The notes below the pieces were generated by a model. That model was given only the letters and a program-made list of their open reading frames with translations, searched no databases and was not told where the DNA came from. From contig CBDUHN010000032.1 of assembly GCA_965367295.1 (NCBI GenBank), positions 1 to 41,050 on the forward strand: DNA of 41,050 nucleotides. The letters are read 5' to 3'. How positions within the stretch are numbered: position 1 is the stretch's first letter; the number at the start of each line of letters is the position of its first letter. The stretch is from JAIVHA01 sp965367295 (lineage in GTDB: Bacteria > Pseudomonadota > Gammaproteobacteria > DSM-19610). Of the stretch, positions 8,485 through 16,823 are shown piece by piece. The translations under genes and the position numbers were made by a program.

Positions 8485-9243
8485 GTGGCGTCACATGATA
8501 CAGGTAATCTCTCCGGGCGCACGGCTCTGGTCACCGGCGCGGCCCATCGCATCGGGGCCGCCATCGCCCGCGCCCTGCACGCCGAAGGCATGAACCTGGT
8601 GATCCACTACCGGCACTCCGCCACCGATGCCCGGCAACTCAAGGCCGAGCTGGAACAACGGCGGCCGCGTTCAGTGGCGCTGGTGCAGGCCGACCTGCTG
8701 CGCAAGGGAGCGGCACAACGCATCATTCACCAGAGCCTGAAGCCCTGGGGCCGGCTCGATGCGCTGATCAACAACGCCTCCAGCTTCTACCCGACCCCAC
8801 TGGGCAGTATCGAGGAAGCCCACTGGAACGACCTGCTCGGCACCAACCTGAAGGCCCCGCTGTTCCTGTCCCAGGCCGCCGCGGGGCCGCTGGGCGAACA
8901 GCGCGGCTGCATCGTCAACCTGGTGGACATCCATGCCGACCGACCCATGAAGGAACATACCGTCTACAGCATCGCCAAGGCGGGGCTGGTGATGCTGACC
9001 AAATCCCTGGCCCGCGAACTCGGGCCGGAGGTGCGCGTGAATGCGGTGGCACCAGGAGCCATCCTGTGGCCGGAGCAGGGCCTGAGCCCCAGGGTGAAAA
9101 AACAGATCGTCGCCGACACCGCCCTGAAACGGCACGGCCATCCCGACGACATTGCCAAGGCCGTGGTCTACCTGGTGAAGGAAGCCAGCTATATGACCGG
9201 CCAGGTGCTGACGCTGGATGGGGGGCGCAGTCTGCGCAATTAA
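8485..9243 (+). CDS. folM: Pteridine reductase, FolM-like short-chain dehydrogenase
   Basis: A 252-residue classical SDR. Visible elements are the cofactor motif TALVTGAAHRIGAAIA (about residues 13-28), NNAS, the catalytic Tyr-Lys in YSIAKAG, and GAILWPE after the catalytic region, which is typical of pteridine reductases rather than of general SDRs. Such enzymes reduce dihydrobiopterin/dihydromonapterin-type pterins and can supply tetrahydrofolate. Its neighbours folK and folB, facing it from the other strand, support a folate/pterin role. The start is a GTG at 8485; no strong ribosome site is seen. The name folM is by similarity of motif and context. Confidence 0.8.
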   Translation: MASHDTGNLSGRTALVTGAAHRIGAAIARALHAEGMNLVIHYRHSATDARQLKAELEQRRPRSVALVQADLLRKGAAQRIIHQSLKPWGRLDALINNASSFYPTPLGSIEEAHWNDLLGTNLKAPLFLSQAAAGPLGEQRGCIVNLVDIHADRPMKEHTVYSIAKAGLVMLTKSLARELGPEVRVNAVAPGAILWPEQGLSPRVKKQIVADTALKRHGHPDDIAKAVVYLVKEASYMTGQVLTLDGGRSLRN

Positions 9244-9259
9244 CCCATCCATGGTTGTT

Positions 9260-9285
9260 GTGGGTGCGAATGGATTCGCGCCTAC
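9260..9285. repeat. REP-like palindrome, copy B
   Basis: Arms GTGGGTGCGAAT and ATTCGCGCCTAC around a 2-nt loop (two mismatches). It lies between the convergent folM-like gene and folK. Same family as the elements at 6215, 10218 and 10939. Confidence 0.7.
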
Positions 9286-9320
9286 CGGGCCACGTCCAGC
9301 CGCGACATGCAGACAAACGT

Positions 9321-9806
9321 TCAGTCCAGTTCCACCGCCCATAATGGCTGCCGACTGGCATCGAAGGACTGCCACAGCTCGGCATAGGTCCGGCCATTCA
9401 CCGGGTGCCGTCCCTGCGGATCGATTTCCGCCAATGGCAGCAATACAAAGGCGTACCTTTCGATCTCATCGCGCGGCAGGCTCAGTTTGCCCTCGTGCAA
9501 TACCAGGTCATCATAGAGCAGCAGGTCAAGATCCAGGGTCCGCGCCGCGAACTTGTCGCCACCGCGCACGCGCCCATGCTCGTCCTCGATACGATGCAGA
9601 AGTTCCGCCACGCCCTGCGGGCTTTCATCGGCATCAAAGGCCACCACCAGATTGTAAAAGGGGTCGCCGGCAAAACCGACCGCCTCGCTTTCGTACACCC
9701 TGGATTGCACCAGGTTACGAAAGGTCGCTGCCAGCGCTGCCAGCGAGGAACGGATATTGGCCGCACGATCGATGTTGCTGCCAATACTGACGTAGACGCG
9801 CGCCAA
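9321..9806 (-). CDS. folK: 6-hydroxymethyl-7,8-dihydropterin pyrophosphokinase
   Basis: Transfers pyrophosphate from ATP to 6-hydroxymethyl-7,8-dihydropterin, the step before dihydropteroate synthase in folate synthesis. The 161-residue length and motifs fit: VYVSIGSNID at the N-terminus, FYNLVV, and the signature ARTLDLDLLLYDD with the metal-binding aspartates, then LPLAEIDPQ. It follows folB after only 3 nt, so the two form an operon. The pair faces the folM-like gene. Confidence 0.95.
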   Translation of the reverse strand: MARVYVSIGSNIDRAANIRSSLAALAATFRNLVQSRVYESEAVGFAGDPFYNLVVAFDADESPQGVAELLHRIEDEHGRVRGGDKFAARTLDLDLLLYDDLVLHEGKLSLPRDEIERYAFVLLPLAEIDPQGRHPVNGRTYAELWQSFDASRQPLWAVELD

Positions 9807-9809
9807 GCC

Positions 9810-10172
9810 TTAATCCTTCGCGCCACGTTCGATGAGGATGCCCACACCTTTGGCACCCCGTACCGCGCCGCCCTTGTTCAGGGTCAAGCGCACCCAGGGT
9901 ACGTTGAATTCGCTCAGCACGATGTCGCAGATGCGTTCCGCCAGGGTCTCCACCAGCTGGAATTCACTTTCGCTGACGAAGGCGATCAGCCGCTTGGCCA
10001 CCGCCTTGTAATTCAGGGTGTCGTCAATGTGATCGGTAGCCGCCGCCTTGCGGATGTCGGTGGCCATTTCCAGGTCCAGGCTCACCGTCTGGCGGGTGCT
10101 GCGCTCCCAGTCGTAGATGCCGATGATGGTATCGATGCGCAGGTCGCGCAAAAAGATGATGTCCATAACCAC
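9810..10172 (-). CDS. folB: Dihydroneopterin aldolase
   Basis: Cleaves 7,8-dihydroneopterin to 6-hydroxymethyl-7,8-dihydropterin and glycolaldehyde. The protein has 120 residues. Family features are the N-terminal IFLRDLRIDTIIGIYDWER (with the active-site glutamate region), LNYKAVAKRL, and LVETLAERICD, followed by a conserved lysine in RLTLNKGGAVRGAKGVGI. The start could be 10172 or the second ATG at 10166. It is translated just ahead of folK and is divergent from plsY. Confidence 0.93.
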   Translation of the reverse strand: MVMDIIFLRDLRIDTIIGIYDWERSTRQTVSLDLEMATDIRKAAATDHIDDTLNYKAVAKRLIAFVSESEFQLVETLAERICDIVLSEFNVPWVRLTLNKGGAVRGAKGVGILIERGAKD

Positions 10173-10217
10173 TCGCTGTTTCAGTGCCGCGTCACTATAG
10201 CAAATCCGGTTCTCTCT

Positions 10218-10243
10218 GTAGGTCCGAATTCATTCAGACAGAG
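10218..10243. repeat. REP-like palindrome, copy C (decayed right arm)
   Basis: The left arm GTAGGTCCGAAT is intact; the right arm ATTCAGACAGAG pairs only in its inner part. It lies between the divergent folB and plsY genes, so unlike the other copies it sits in a promoter region rather than at transcript ends. Confidence 0.6.
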
Positions 10244-10310
10244 GTGCGATCGTCGGGCCAACCCATGTTCCCGGTTGACCACCGCCCGCCAAACGGCTCC
10301 AATACGCGCC

Positions 10311-10910
10311 ATGTTGACCCACACCCTGTTGATCTTCATCGCCTACCTGTTCGGCTCCCTGTCCGCCGCCATTGTACTGTGCCGCCTGCTCGGCCTGCCC
10401 GATCCTCGCACCCAGGGCTCCGGCAACCCCGGCGCCACCAATGTGCTGCGTATCGGCGGCAAAAAGGCCGCCGCCGCGACCCTGCTGCTCGACATGCTCA
10501 AGGGGCTGCTACCGGTACTGCTGGCCAGGGCCCTGGGGACCCCGGTGGAAATCCAGGCTGCAGTCGCCTTCGCCGCCTTCCTCGGCCATCTGTATCCGGT
10601 ATTCTTTCGTTTCCAGGGTGGCAAAGGCGTAGCCACGGCCCTCGGCGTGCTGCTGGGCCTGAACTGGCTGGTGGGACTGGCCACTATCGCTACCTGGCTG
10701 ATCATGGCCCTGCTGTTCCGCATCTCCTCGCTGGCGGCCCTGACCGCCATGCTGCTCACCCCGGGTTATTTCTGGCTGCTCGACCGGCAACCGCCGCTGC
10801 TGATCACCATGGCACTGATCACAGCGATGCTGTTCTGGCGCCACCGCGGCAATATCCGCAAACTGATTGATGGCAGCGAAAGCCGGATCTCGTTCGGCTC
10901 GAAGAAATAG
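10311..10910 (+). CDS. plsY: Glycerol-3-phosphate acyltransferase PlsY
   Basis: Membrane enzyme that transfers the acyl group of acyl-phosphate to glycerol-3-phosphate, the first step of phospholipid synthesis. The ATG at 10311 gives 199 residues, the usual length; the frame is open far upstream only by chance in the shadow of folK-folB. Motifs: GSGNPGATNVLR (after the first helix), PVFFRFQGGKGVATALG in the centre, and RHRGNIRKL near the C-terminus, with five hydrophobic segments. It is placed as in many gammaproteobacteria, between folB and tsaD. Confidence 0.95.
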   Translation: MLTHTLLIFIAYLFGSLSAAIVLCRLLGLPDPRTQGSGNPGATNVLRIGGKKAAAATLLLDMLKGLLPVLLARALGTPVEIQAAVAFAAFLGHLYPVFFRFQGGKGVATALGVLLGLNWLVGLATIATWLIMALLFRISSLAALTAMLLTPGYFWLLDRQPPLLITMALITAMLFWRHRGNIRKLIDGSESRISFGSKK

Positions 10911-10938
10911 GGCAGCGCTCTACGCTACAGGGCCCCCT

Positions 10939-11005
10939 GTAGGTGCGAATTTATTGGCATGGCGGTCACCGGCATTCGGGGTAATGCGAATAAATTCGCA
11001 CCTGC
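10939..11005. repeat. REP-like element, copy D (a half unit plus a full unit, inverted)
   Basis: GTAGGTGCGAAT at 10939-10950 is followed, after about 40 bp, by an inverted copy ending in ATTCGCACCTGC at 10994-11005, which also has its own small hairpin GCGAAT-AA-ATTCGC (10986-10999). The right end stops one base before the tsaD stop codon. The element fills the gap between the convergent plsY and tsaD genes. Confidence 0.7.
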
Positions 11006-11006
11006 A

Positions 11007-12020
11007 TCAGATTGCCTCCAGCTCTGCCAGCGACCAGCGCGCCCGCGCCTGGATGACCGGTTCTTCGCACATGCCCGCTGCCAGCCGGCAACTGCCGGCG
11101 TAGGCGATCATGGCGCCATTGTCGGTGCAGAACTCCGGGCGCGGGTAATACACCGCGCCACCCTGCCGTTCCGCGACCTCGGCCAGTCTTTGCCGCAGCG
11201 CCCGGTTGGCGCCCACCCCGCCGGCCACCACCAATCGCGCAACGCCGCTCTGCTCCAGGGCCCGGCGACACTTGATGGCCAGCGTATCCACCACGGCATC
11301 CTGAAAGGCGCGGGCGATATCGGCACGGGTCTGCTCGTCGTCCTCATGACTGCGTACAGTGTTCAGGGCAAAGGTCTTCAGACCGCTGAAACTGAAGTCC
11401 AGGCCCGGCCGGTCGGTCATGGGGCGCGGAAACCGGAACCGCTCCGGGTCACCCTGCTCCGCCAGTCGCGACAGTTCCGGACCACCCGGATAGGGCAGGC
11501 CGAGCAGCTTGGCGGTCTTGTCGAAGGCCTCGCCGGCGGCATCGTCCAGGGATTCGCCGAGGATTTCGTAACGCCCGATGCCCTCCACCCGCACCAGCAT
11601 GGTGTGCCCGCCGGAGACCAGCAGGGCAATAAAAGGGAAACTCGGCGGATCCGATTCCAGCATCGGCGCCAGCAGGTGTCCTTCCATATGATGTACCGCC
11701 ACCGCCGGCACACCCCAGGACCAGGCCAGGCTGCGGCCGATGCTGGCGCCCACCAGCAGCGCCCCGATCAGCCCGGGACCGGCGGTATAGGCCACCCCCC
11801 GGATCTCGCCCGGCGCCACGCCGGATTCTGCAAGCATTTGATTAATAAGGGGCAGAACCTTGCGCACATGGTCCCGGGAAGCCAGTTCCGGCACCACACC
11901 GCCGTACTCGGCATGCAGGGCGATCTGGCTGTGCAGGGCATGACCAAGCAGGCCGCGCTCCTGATCGTAGAGGGCGACACCGGTTTCGTCACAGGAGGTT
12001 TCGATACCCAGTACCAGCAT
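11007..12020 (-). CDS. tsaD: tRNA N6-adenosine threonylcarbamoyltransferase
   Basis: Forms t6A37 in tRNAs that read ANN codons, together with TsaB, TsaC and TsaE. The ATG at 12020 gives 337 residues, equal to the E. coli protein, and starts MLVLGIETSCDETG; the 11 residues open upstream are not expected. Metal-binding motif HHMEGHLLAP is near residue 110, and the C-terminal ATPase part has LVVAGGVGANRALR and CTDNGAMIAYAG. It is divergent from rpsU, a widespread gammaproteobacterial arrangement. Confidence 0.97.
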   Translation of the reverse strand: MLVLGIETSCDETGVALYDQERGLLGHALHSQIALHAEYGGVVPELASRDHVRKVLPLINQMLAESGVAPGEIRGVAYTAGPGLIGALLVGASIGRSLAWSWGVPAVAVHHMEGHLLAPMLESDPPSFPFIALLVSGGHTMLVRVEGIGRYEILGESLDDAAGEAFDKTAKLLGLPYPGGPELSRLAEQGDPERFRFPRPMTDRPGLDFSFSGLKTFALNTVRSHEDDEQTRADIARAFQDAVVDTLAIKCRRALEQSGVARLVVAGGVGANRALRQRLAEVAERQGGAVYYPRPEFCTDNGAMIAYAGSCRLAAGMCEEPVIQARARWSLAELEAI

Positions 12021-12061
12021 GGCGGCTATGGTAGCCGCTCCCCCGGCGGACACAAGAAGTT

Positions 12062-12089
12062 TTGCCTTTTGCCGGCTCGCTGATAGAAT
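12062..12089 (+). promoter_or_regulatory. Sigma-70 promoter for the rpsU operon
   Basis: TTGCCT (12062-12067) and TAGAAT (12084-12089) are separated by 16 bp. Transcription would start near 12096, with a leader of about 35 nt carrying AAAGG four bases before the rpsU ATG. The location, between divergent tsaD and rpsU, is where the macromolecular synthesis operon promoter is expected. Confidence 0.6.
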
Positions 12090-12129
12090 GGCGGGTCTGA
12101 TTCAATCCAAACAGAAGGTGAAAGGCTCC

Positions 12130-12345
12130 ATGCCTAACGTACGCGTACGAGAAAACGAACCCTTTGAAGTCGCCATGCGCCGCTTTAAGCGCGCCTGCGA
12201 AAAGGCCGGCACCCTGGCCGAAGTCCGCCGTCGCGAGTTCTACGAAAAGCCCACCCAGGAACGCAAGCGCAAGCAGGCGGCCGCGGTGAAGCGCCAGCTG
12301 AAGAAGGTATCCCGCGACGTTTCCCGTCGCACCCGCCTGTACTAA
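12130..12345 (+). CDS. rpsU: 30S ribosomal protein S21
   Basis: A 71-residue, highly basic protein of the small ribosomal subunit that helps start translation on ordinary mRNAs. The sequence MPNVRVRENEPFEVAMRRFK to the end SRRTRLY matches the family over its full length. The ATG at 12130 is preceded by AAAGG at 12121-12125. It is the first gene of rpsU-yqeY-dnaG-rpoD and is followed at once by a small hairpin that may lower expression of the downstream genes. Confidence 0.98.
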   Translation: MPNVRVRENEPFEVAMRRFKRACEKAGTLAEVRRREFYEKPTQERKRKQAAAVKRQLKKVSRDVSRRTRLY

Positions 12346-12348
12346 GCC

Positions 12349-12362
12349 CGCCCTTTCGGGCG
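12349..12362 (+). terminator. Small hairpin after rpsU (possible attenuator)
   Basis: CGCCC-TTTC-GGGCG begins three bases after the rpsU stop codon. There is no T-run behind it, so it is more likely a partial terminator or RNA-processing site that sets the ratio of S21 to primase and sigma factor, as known from the E. coli operon, than a full stop. Confidence 0.5.
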
Positions 12363-12375
12363 AATGCGCACCGGG

Positions 12376-12822
12376 ATGTCCCTCAAGGACCGTATCCAGC
12401 AAGCCGTGAAAGACGCCATGCGTGGCGGCGACAAGCGCCGTCTCGGCACGCTGCGTCTGATCACGGCTGCCATCAAGCAGCGCGAGGTGGACGAGCGTAT
12501 CGAGCTGGATGACGAGCAGATCACCGCGGTCGTCGACAAGATGACCAAGCAGCGCCGCGAATCCCTCGAACAGTATCAGAAGGCCGGTCGCGACGATCTC
12601 GCCGACCAGGAAACCTACGAACTTGGCGTGTTACAGGAATTCCTGCCCGAACCCCTGTCCGACACCGAAATCAACCGCATGATCGAAACCGCCATGAGCG
12701 ACACCGGCGCCAGTTCCATCAAGGATATGGGCAAGGTGATGGGTGTACTGAAGCCGCAGCTGCAGGGCCGTGCCGATATGAGCGCCGTCAGCGCCCGGAT
12801 CAAAGCCAAGCTGAGTGCCTGA
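12376..12822 (+). CDS. YqeY/GatB-like domain protein
   Basis: A 148-residue helical protein of the YqeY family, related to the C-terminal tRNA-binding tail of GatB. Visible features are MSLKDRIQQAVKDAMRGGDK at the start, RLITAAIKQREVDE, and VMGVLKPQLQGRADMSAVS at the end. A role in tRNA-dependent amidation has been suggested for the family but is not proven. The ATG at 12376 is preferred over 12364 because family members begin at this point. It sits between rpsU and dnaG, a common insertion in this operon outside the enterics. Confidence 0.88.
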   Translation: MSLKDRIQQAVKDAMRGGDKRRLGTLRLITAAIKQREVDERIELDDEQITAVVDKMTKQRRESLEQYQKAGRDDLADQETYELGVLQEFLPEPLSDTEINRMIETAMSDTGASSIKDMGKVMGVLKPQLQGRADMSAVSARIKAKLSA

Positions 12823-12867
12823 ACTCCCGGCTGACAACAACACCCTGTCCCCCTATCCTGCTCTGCC

Positions 12868-14628
12868 ATGAGCGGCAGAATTCCCCAGCAATTCATTGAC
12901 GACCTCCTGGCCCGCGTGGATATCGTGGAGGTCATCGACGGCCGCGTGCCCCTGAAAAAAGCCGGTCGCGACTTCATGGCCTGCTGCCCCTTCCACAACG
13001 AAAAGACCCCCTCCTTTTCCGTTAGCCAGACCAAGCAGTTCTATCACTGTTTCGGCTGCGGCGCCCATGGCAGCGCCATCGGTTTTCTCATGGACTACGA
13101 ACACATGGAGTTTGTGGAGGCCATCGAGGAACTGGCCCGCACAGCTGGCGTGGAAGTGCCGCGCGAGGCGGGGTTTGCCCCACGCCAGGAGGACGACACC
13201 CAGCGCCTGTACCCGTTGCTGGAACGTGCGTCCGAATTCTTTCGCCGCCAGCTGCGTGACCACCCGCAATCACCGCGCGCCGTGGAGTACCTGAAGCAGC
13301 GCGGCCTGACCGGTGATATCGCCGCCCGCTTCGGCATCGGCTATGCCCCACCCGGCTGGGAAAACCTGGAAGCCGCCCTGGGCACCGATGCGGGGACCCG
13401 CAAGGATCTCCTGCGCCTGGGGCTGACCCTCACCCGTGACGACGGCAGCCCCTATGACCGCTTTCGCGACCGGGTGATCTTCCCCATTCGCGATCGCCGT
13501 GGCCGGGTCATCGGCTTCGGTGGCCGTGTGCTCGGCGATGACAAACCCAAGTACCTCAACAGCCCGGAAAGCCCCGTGTTCCACAAGGGCCAGGAACTCT
13601 ACGGGCTGTTCGAGGCGCGCAAATCGGAACGCAGCCTGGAACGGCTGCTGGTGGTGGAAGGCTACATGGACGTGGTGGCGCTGGCCCAGTACGGCATCGG
13701 TTATGCCGTGGCAACCCTGGGCACCGCCACCACCCACGAACACCTGGAGCGCCTGTTCCGGGTGGTACCGGAAGTAGTGTTCTGTTTCGACGGCGACCGC
13801 GCCGGCCGCGAGGCTGCCTGGCGGGCACTGGAAAATACCCTGCCGGTACTGCAGGACGGGCGCCAGGCGCGCTTCCTGTTTCTGCCCGACGGCGAGGACC
13901 CGGACACCCTGATCCGCAAGGAGGGTCGCGAGGCCTTCGAAAACCGCGTGCGGGCAGCCACACCACTGTCGGAATACCTGTTCGAGCACCTGGCCGGCCA
14001 GGTGGACATGGGCAGCCTGGACGGCCGCGCCCGGCTGGTGGAGTTGACACGCCCCCGGCTGCGGCAGATCCACGAAGGGGTGTTCCGGCACCTGCTGGTG
14101 AAGCGCCTCGGCGAGTTGACGCACATGGACCCGCAACAACTGCAGGCCATGCTGCGCGGGGATGCCCCTCCCGCCACCAGCCAGCCGTCGGGCACGGCTA
14201 CACGGCCGCGCAGCGGCTCCGGTGACAGCGGCCCCAGCCCCGTGCGCCACGCCATCACCCTGCTGATCCACAACCCGGCCCTCGGCCAGACGGTACAGGT
14301 TCCAGAGGATCTGGCCGATGATGATGGTCCTGGCGTCCCGCTGTTGCGCGAGCTACTTGAAATAACCCGGGCGCAGCCGCATCTAACTACCGGTGCCCTG
14401 CTCGAGCACTGGCGAAATTCGGAACAGGGTCAACACTTGAACAAGCTCGCCGGTCTGCGCCTGCAGGTTCCGGAAGAGGGCATGGGACAGGAACTACAAG
14501 GCGCCCTGCAGCGTCTAACGCAACAACACAGGAAACGGGAAGTGGACCGGCTGCTCAACGAATCGCGCATCCGCAGCCTCACGGACAATGAAAAAACAAA
14601 GTTACAGCAGTTACTTACACAAGGCTGA
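12868..14628 (+). CDS. dnaG: DNA primase
   Basis: Makes RNA primers at the replication fork. The 586-residue protein shows the N-terminal zinc ribbon with ligands C40, H43, C61 and C64 (CPFH and HCFGC), then the RNA polymerase domain with TOPRIM motifs: LVVEGYMDV with E264 and FCFDGDRAGRE with D308 and D310, which correspond to the metal-binding acids of E. coli DnaG. A variable linker rich in Ser/Pro/Thr (about 430-455) leads to the C-terminal helicase-binding domain. It lies 45 nt behind yqeY and in front of rpoD. Confidence 0.97.
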   Translation: MSGRIPQQFIDDLLARVDIVEVIDGRVPLKKAGRDFMACCPFHNEKTPSFSVSQTKQFYHCFGCGAHGSAIGFLMDYEHMEFVEAIEELARTAGVEVPREAGFAPRQEDDTQRLYPLLERASEFFRRQLRDHPQSPRAVEYLKQRGLTGDIAARFGIGYAPPGWENLEAALGTDAGTRKDLLRLGLTLTRDDGSPYDRFRDRVIFPIRDRRGRVIGFGGRVLGDDKPKYLNSPESPVFHKGQELYGLFEARKSERSLERLLVVEGYMDVVALAQYGIGYAVATLGTATTHEHLERLFRVVPEVVFCFDGDRAGREAAWRALENTLPVLQDGRQARFLFLPDGEDPDTLIRKEGREAFENRVRAATPLSEYLFEHLAGQVDMGSLDGRARLVELTRPRLRQIHEGVFRHLLVKRLGELTHMDPQQLQAMLRGDAPPATSQPSGTATRPRSGSGDSGPSPVRHAITLLIHNPALGQTVQVPEDLADDDGPGVPLLRELLEITRAQPHLTTGALLEHWRNSEQGQHLNKLAGLRLQVPEEGMGQELQGALQRLTQQHRKREVDRLLNESRIRSLTDNEKTKLQQLLTQG

Positions 14629-14670
14629 GTCAGACCCGGCCCAGCACCGCAACGATCATTGCCTGTAGCC

Positions 14671-14694
14671 TTGACACCTCCATTAGTCTATACT
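14671..14694 (+). promoter_or_regulatory. Unresolved promoter elements before rpoD
   Basis: A perfect -35 hexamer TTGACA (14671-14676) and a good -10 hexamer TATACT (14689-14694) lie 77-100 nt before the rpoD start, but only 12 bp apart, too close to work together as one sigma-70 promoter. Each may pair with a weaker partner. An internal promoter before rpoD is expected from other gammaproteobacteria. Confidence 0.35.
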
Positions 14695-14770
14695 GAAAGT
14701 TTAATTTTGTCGCCGTGATGCAGGCGCGCACCGCGCGCAGAACGCGTCGCGACGGAGAACCGGACACACC

Positions 14771-16636
14771 ATGAACCAAGACCAACAGTCGCAATTAAAG
14801 TTATTGATCGCCAAGGGTAAGGAACAGGGTTTCCTGACCTATGCCGAGGTCAATGACCACCTGCCCGATGATATCGTCGATCCGGAACAGATCGAAGACA
14901 TCATCAGCATGATAAACGACATGGGCATCGAGGTGCATGAGGTGGCGCCCGACGCCGACACCCTGTTGCTGACCGGTTCCCAGGTCACCACCGATGAAGA
15001 TGCTGCCGAGGAAGCCGCCGCGGCACTGGCCAGCGTCGACAGCGAATTTGGCCGCACCACCGACCCCGTGCGCATGTACATGCGCGAAATGGGAACCGTG
15101 GAGCTGCTCACCCGCGAAGGCGAGATCGAAATTGCCAAGCGCATCGAGGACGGCCTCGGCCAGGTGCTGTCAGCACTCGCGAATTATCCCGCCTCCACCA
15201 GCGTGCTGCTGGCGGAATATGACAAGGTGGAAGCCGGCGAAACCCGCCTGGCCGATGTCATCAGCGGCTTCATCGACCCTAATGCTGTAGATGAGGCGAT
15301 TCCCACTCCCGGGGCGAATACCGAGGCCAGCGATTCCAGTAGCAGCGCGGAATCCAGCGATGATGACGATGATGATGACGACGATGACGATGACAGCGCA
15401 TCTTCCCCCGTCGACACCGGTCCGGATCCGGAAGAGGCACGCGCCCGTTTCATGGACCTGCGCAAAGGCCATGAAAAAGTGCAGGCCGCTCTGGCCGGCA
15501 AAGGTAAACCCAGCGCCGCCAGAATCGAGAAACTGCGCGCCGAACTATCCGAAGTACTGCTCAGCTTCAAGCTGGTGCCCCGGGTAGTCGAACTGCTGAC
15601 CCTGTCCTTGCGTGACACCGTTGAGCGCATTCGCGCCCAGGAACGGATCATCATGGACATCTGTGTCCACAAGGCACACATGCCGCGCCGGGATTTCATC
15701 ACCACCTTCCCGGACAATGAAACCGACCTCAAGTGGCTGCAGAACCAGATCAAGGCCGGCCACAAGTATTCTCCCGTGCTGGAAGAGTGCAAGGACGAGA
15801 TCCTGCGTGCCCAGAACCGACTGGTCAGCATCCAGAATGAAAGCGGTCTGCCCATCGGTGAGGTCAAGGACATCAACCGCCGCATGTCCATCGGCGAAGC
15901 CAAGGCCCGCCGCGCCAAGAAGGAAATGGTGGAGGCCAACCTGCGCCTGGTGATCTCCATCGCCAAGAAATACACCAACCGCGGCCTGCAGTTCCTCGAC
16001 CTGATCCAGGAAGGCAACATCGGCCTGATGAAGGCGGTGGACAAATTCGAATACCGTCGCGGCTACAAGTTCTCGACCTATGCCACCTGGTGGATTCGTC
16101 AGGCCATCACCCGCTCCATCGCGGACCAGGCCCGCACCATCCGTATCCCGGTGCACATGATCGAGACCATCAACAAGCTCAACCGCATCTCCCGCCAGAT
16201 GCTGCAGGAGATGGGGCGTGAACCCACGCCGGAAGAGCTGGCCGAACGCATGGAACTGCCGGAAGACAAGGTGCGCAAGGTGCTGAAGATCGCCAAGGAA
16301 CCGATCTCCATGGAAACCCCCATCGGCGACGACGAAGATTCGCACCTGGGTGACTTCATCGAAGACCAGAACATCATGTCGCCAGTGGACTCCGCCTCCG
16401 TGGAAGGTCTCAAGGAAGCCACCCAACTGGTGCTGGCCGGCCTGACCCCGCGCGAAGCCAAGGTACTGCGCATGCGTTTCGGTATCGACATGAACACCGA
16501 CCACACCCTGGAAGAAGTGGGCAAACAGTTCGATGTCACCCGCGAACGCATTCGCCAGATCGAAGCCAAGGCGCTGCGCAAACTGCGTCATCCGAGCCGT
16601 TCGGAACAGCTGCGCAGCTTCCTGGAAATCGAATAA
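14771..16636 (+). CDS. rpoD: RNA polymerase primary sigma factor (sigma-70)
   Basis: Vegetative sigma factor, 621 residues (E. coli 613). Region 1.1 is at the N-terminus; region 1.2 has DPVRMYMREMG; regions 2.1-2.4 have RLVISIAKKYTNRGLQFLDL, the core-binding and -10 recognition part with TYATWWIRQAITRSI; region 3 follows; region 4.2 ends in TLEEVGKQFDVTRERIRQIE and the usual HPSRSEQLRSFLE tail. In the non-conserved region there is an unbroken run of 12 aspartates (D197-D208); an acidic stretch here is normal, but such a pure run is notable. Last gene of the operon. Confidence 0.98.
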   Translation: MNQDQQSQLKLLIAKGKEQGFLTYAEVNDHLPDDIVDPEQIEDIISMINDMGIEVHEVAPDADTLLLTGSQVTTDEDAAEEAAAALASVDSEFGRTTDPVRMYMREMGTVELLTREGEIEIAKRIEDGLGQVLSALANYPASTSVLLAEYDKVEAGETRLADVISGFIDPNAVDEAIPTPGANTEASDSSSSAESSDDDDDDDDDDDDSASSPVDTGPDPEEARARFMDLRKGHEKVQAALAGKGKPSAARIEKLRAELSEVLLSFKLVPRVVELLTLSLRDTVERIRAQERIIMDICVHKAHMPRRDFITTFPDNETDLKWLQNQIKAGHKYSPVLEECKDEILRAQNRLVSIQNESGLPIGEVKDINRRMSIGEAKARRAKKEMVEANLRLVISIAKKYTNRGLQFLDLIQEGNIGLMKAVDKFEYRRGYKFSTYATWWIRQAITRSIADQARTIRIPVHMIETINKLNRISRQMLQEMGREPTPEELAERMELPEDKVRKVLKIAKEPISMETPIGDDEDSHLGDFIEDQNIMSPVDSASVEGLKEATQLVLAGLTPREAKVLRMRFGIDMNTDHTLEEVGKQFDVTRERIRQIEAKALRKLRHPSRSEQLRSFLEIE

Positions 16637-16644
16637 GAAAACCC

Positions 16645-16666
16645 GCGCCGCCCCGTCGGGCGGCGC
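16645..16666 (+). terminator. Hairpin terminator of rpoD
   Basis: A perfect 9-bp GC stem (GCGCCGCCC / GGGCGGCGC) with loop CGTC starts nine bases after the rpoD stop. The following ACTTCATT is only a weak T-tract. It ends the operon ahead of the tRNA gene. Confidence 0.75.
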
Positions 16667-16702
16667 ACTTCATTACGCAAGGTTATACTTCGCTTCCCTC
16701 AT

Positions 16703-16779
<77 letters not shown>

Positions 16780-16823
16780 ATAATATCAAATAGTTAAAGA
16801 AGCTCCGGCTAACCACGATTCCC

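Noticed and set aside
9405..10310. 300-codon extension upstream of plsY in the same frame
   Set aside because: It is antisense to folK and folB; PlsY starts at 10311 with its normal N-terminus.
13270..14271. Long minus-strand frame inside dnaG
   Set aside because: Composition shadow of dnaG; no family features and no ribosome site.
15359..15394. Asp codon run in rpoD as a sequencing error or unstable microsatellite
   Set aside because: GAT and GAC codons are mixed, the frame is intact, and an acidic stretch at this place is normal in sigma-70.
15545..16591. Long minus-strand frame inside rpoD
   Set aside because: Antisense shadow of the conserved sigma factor regions.
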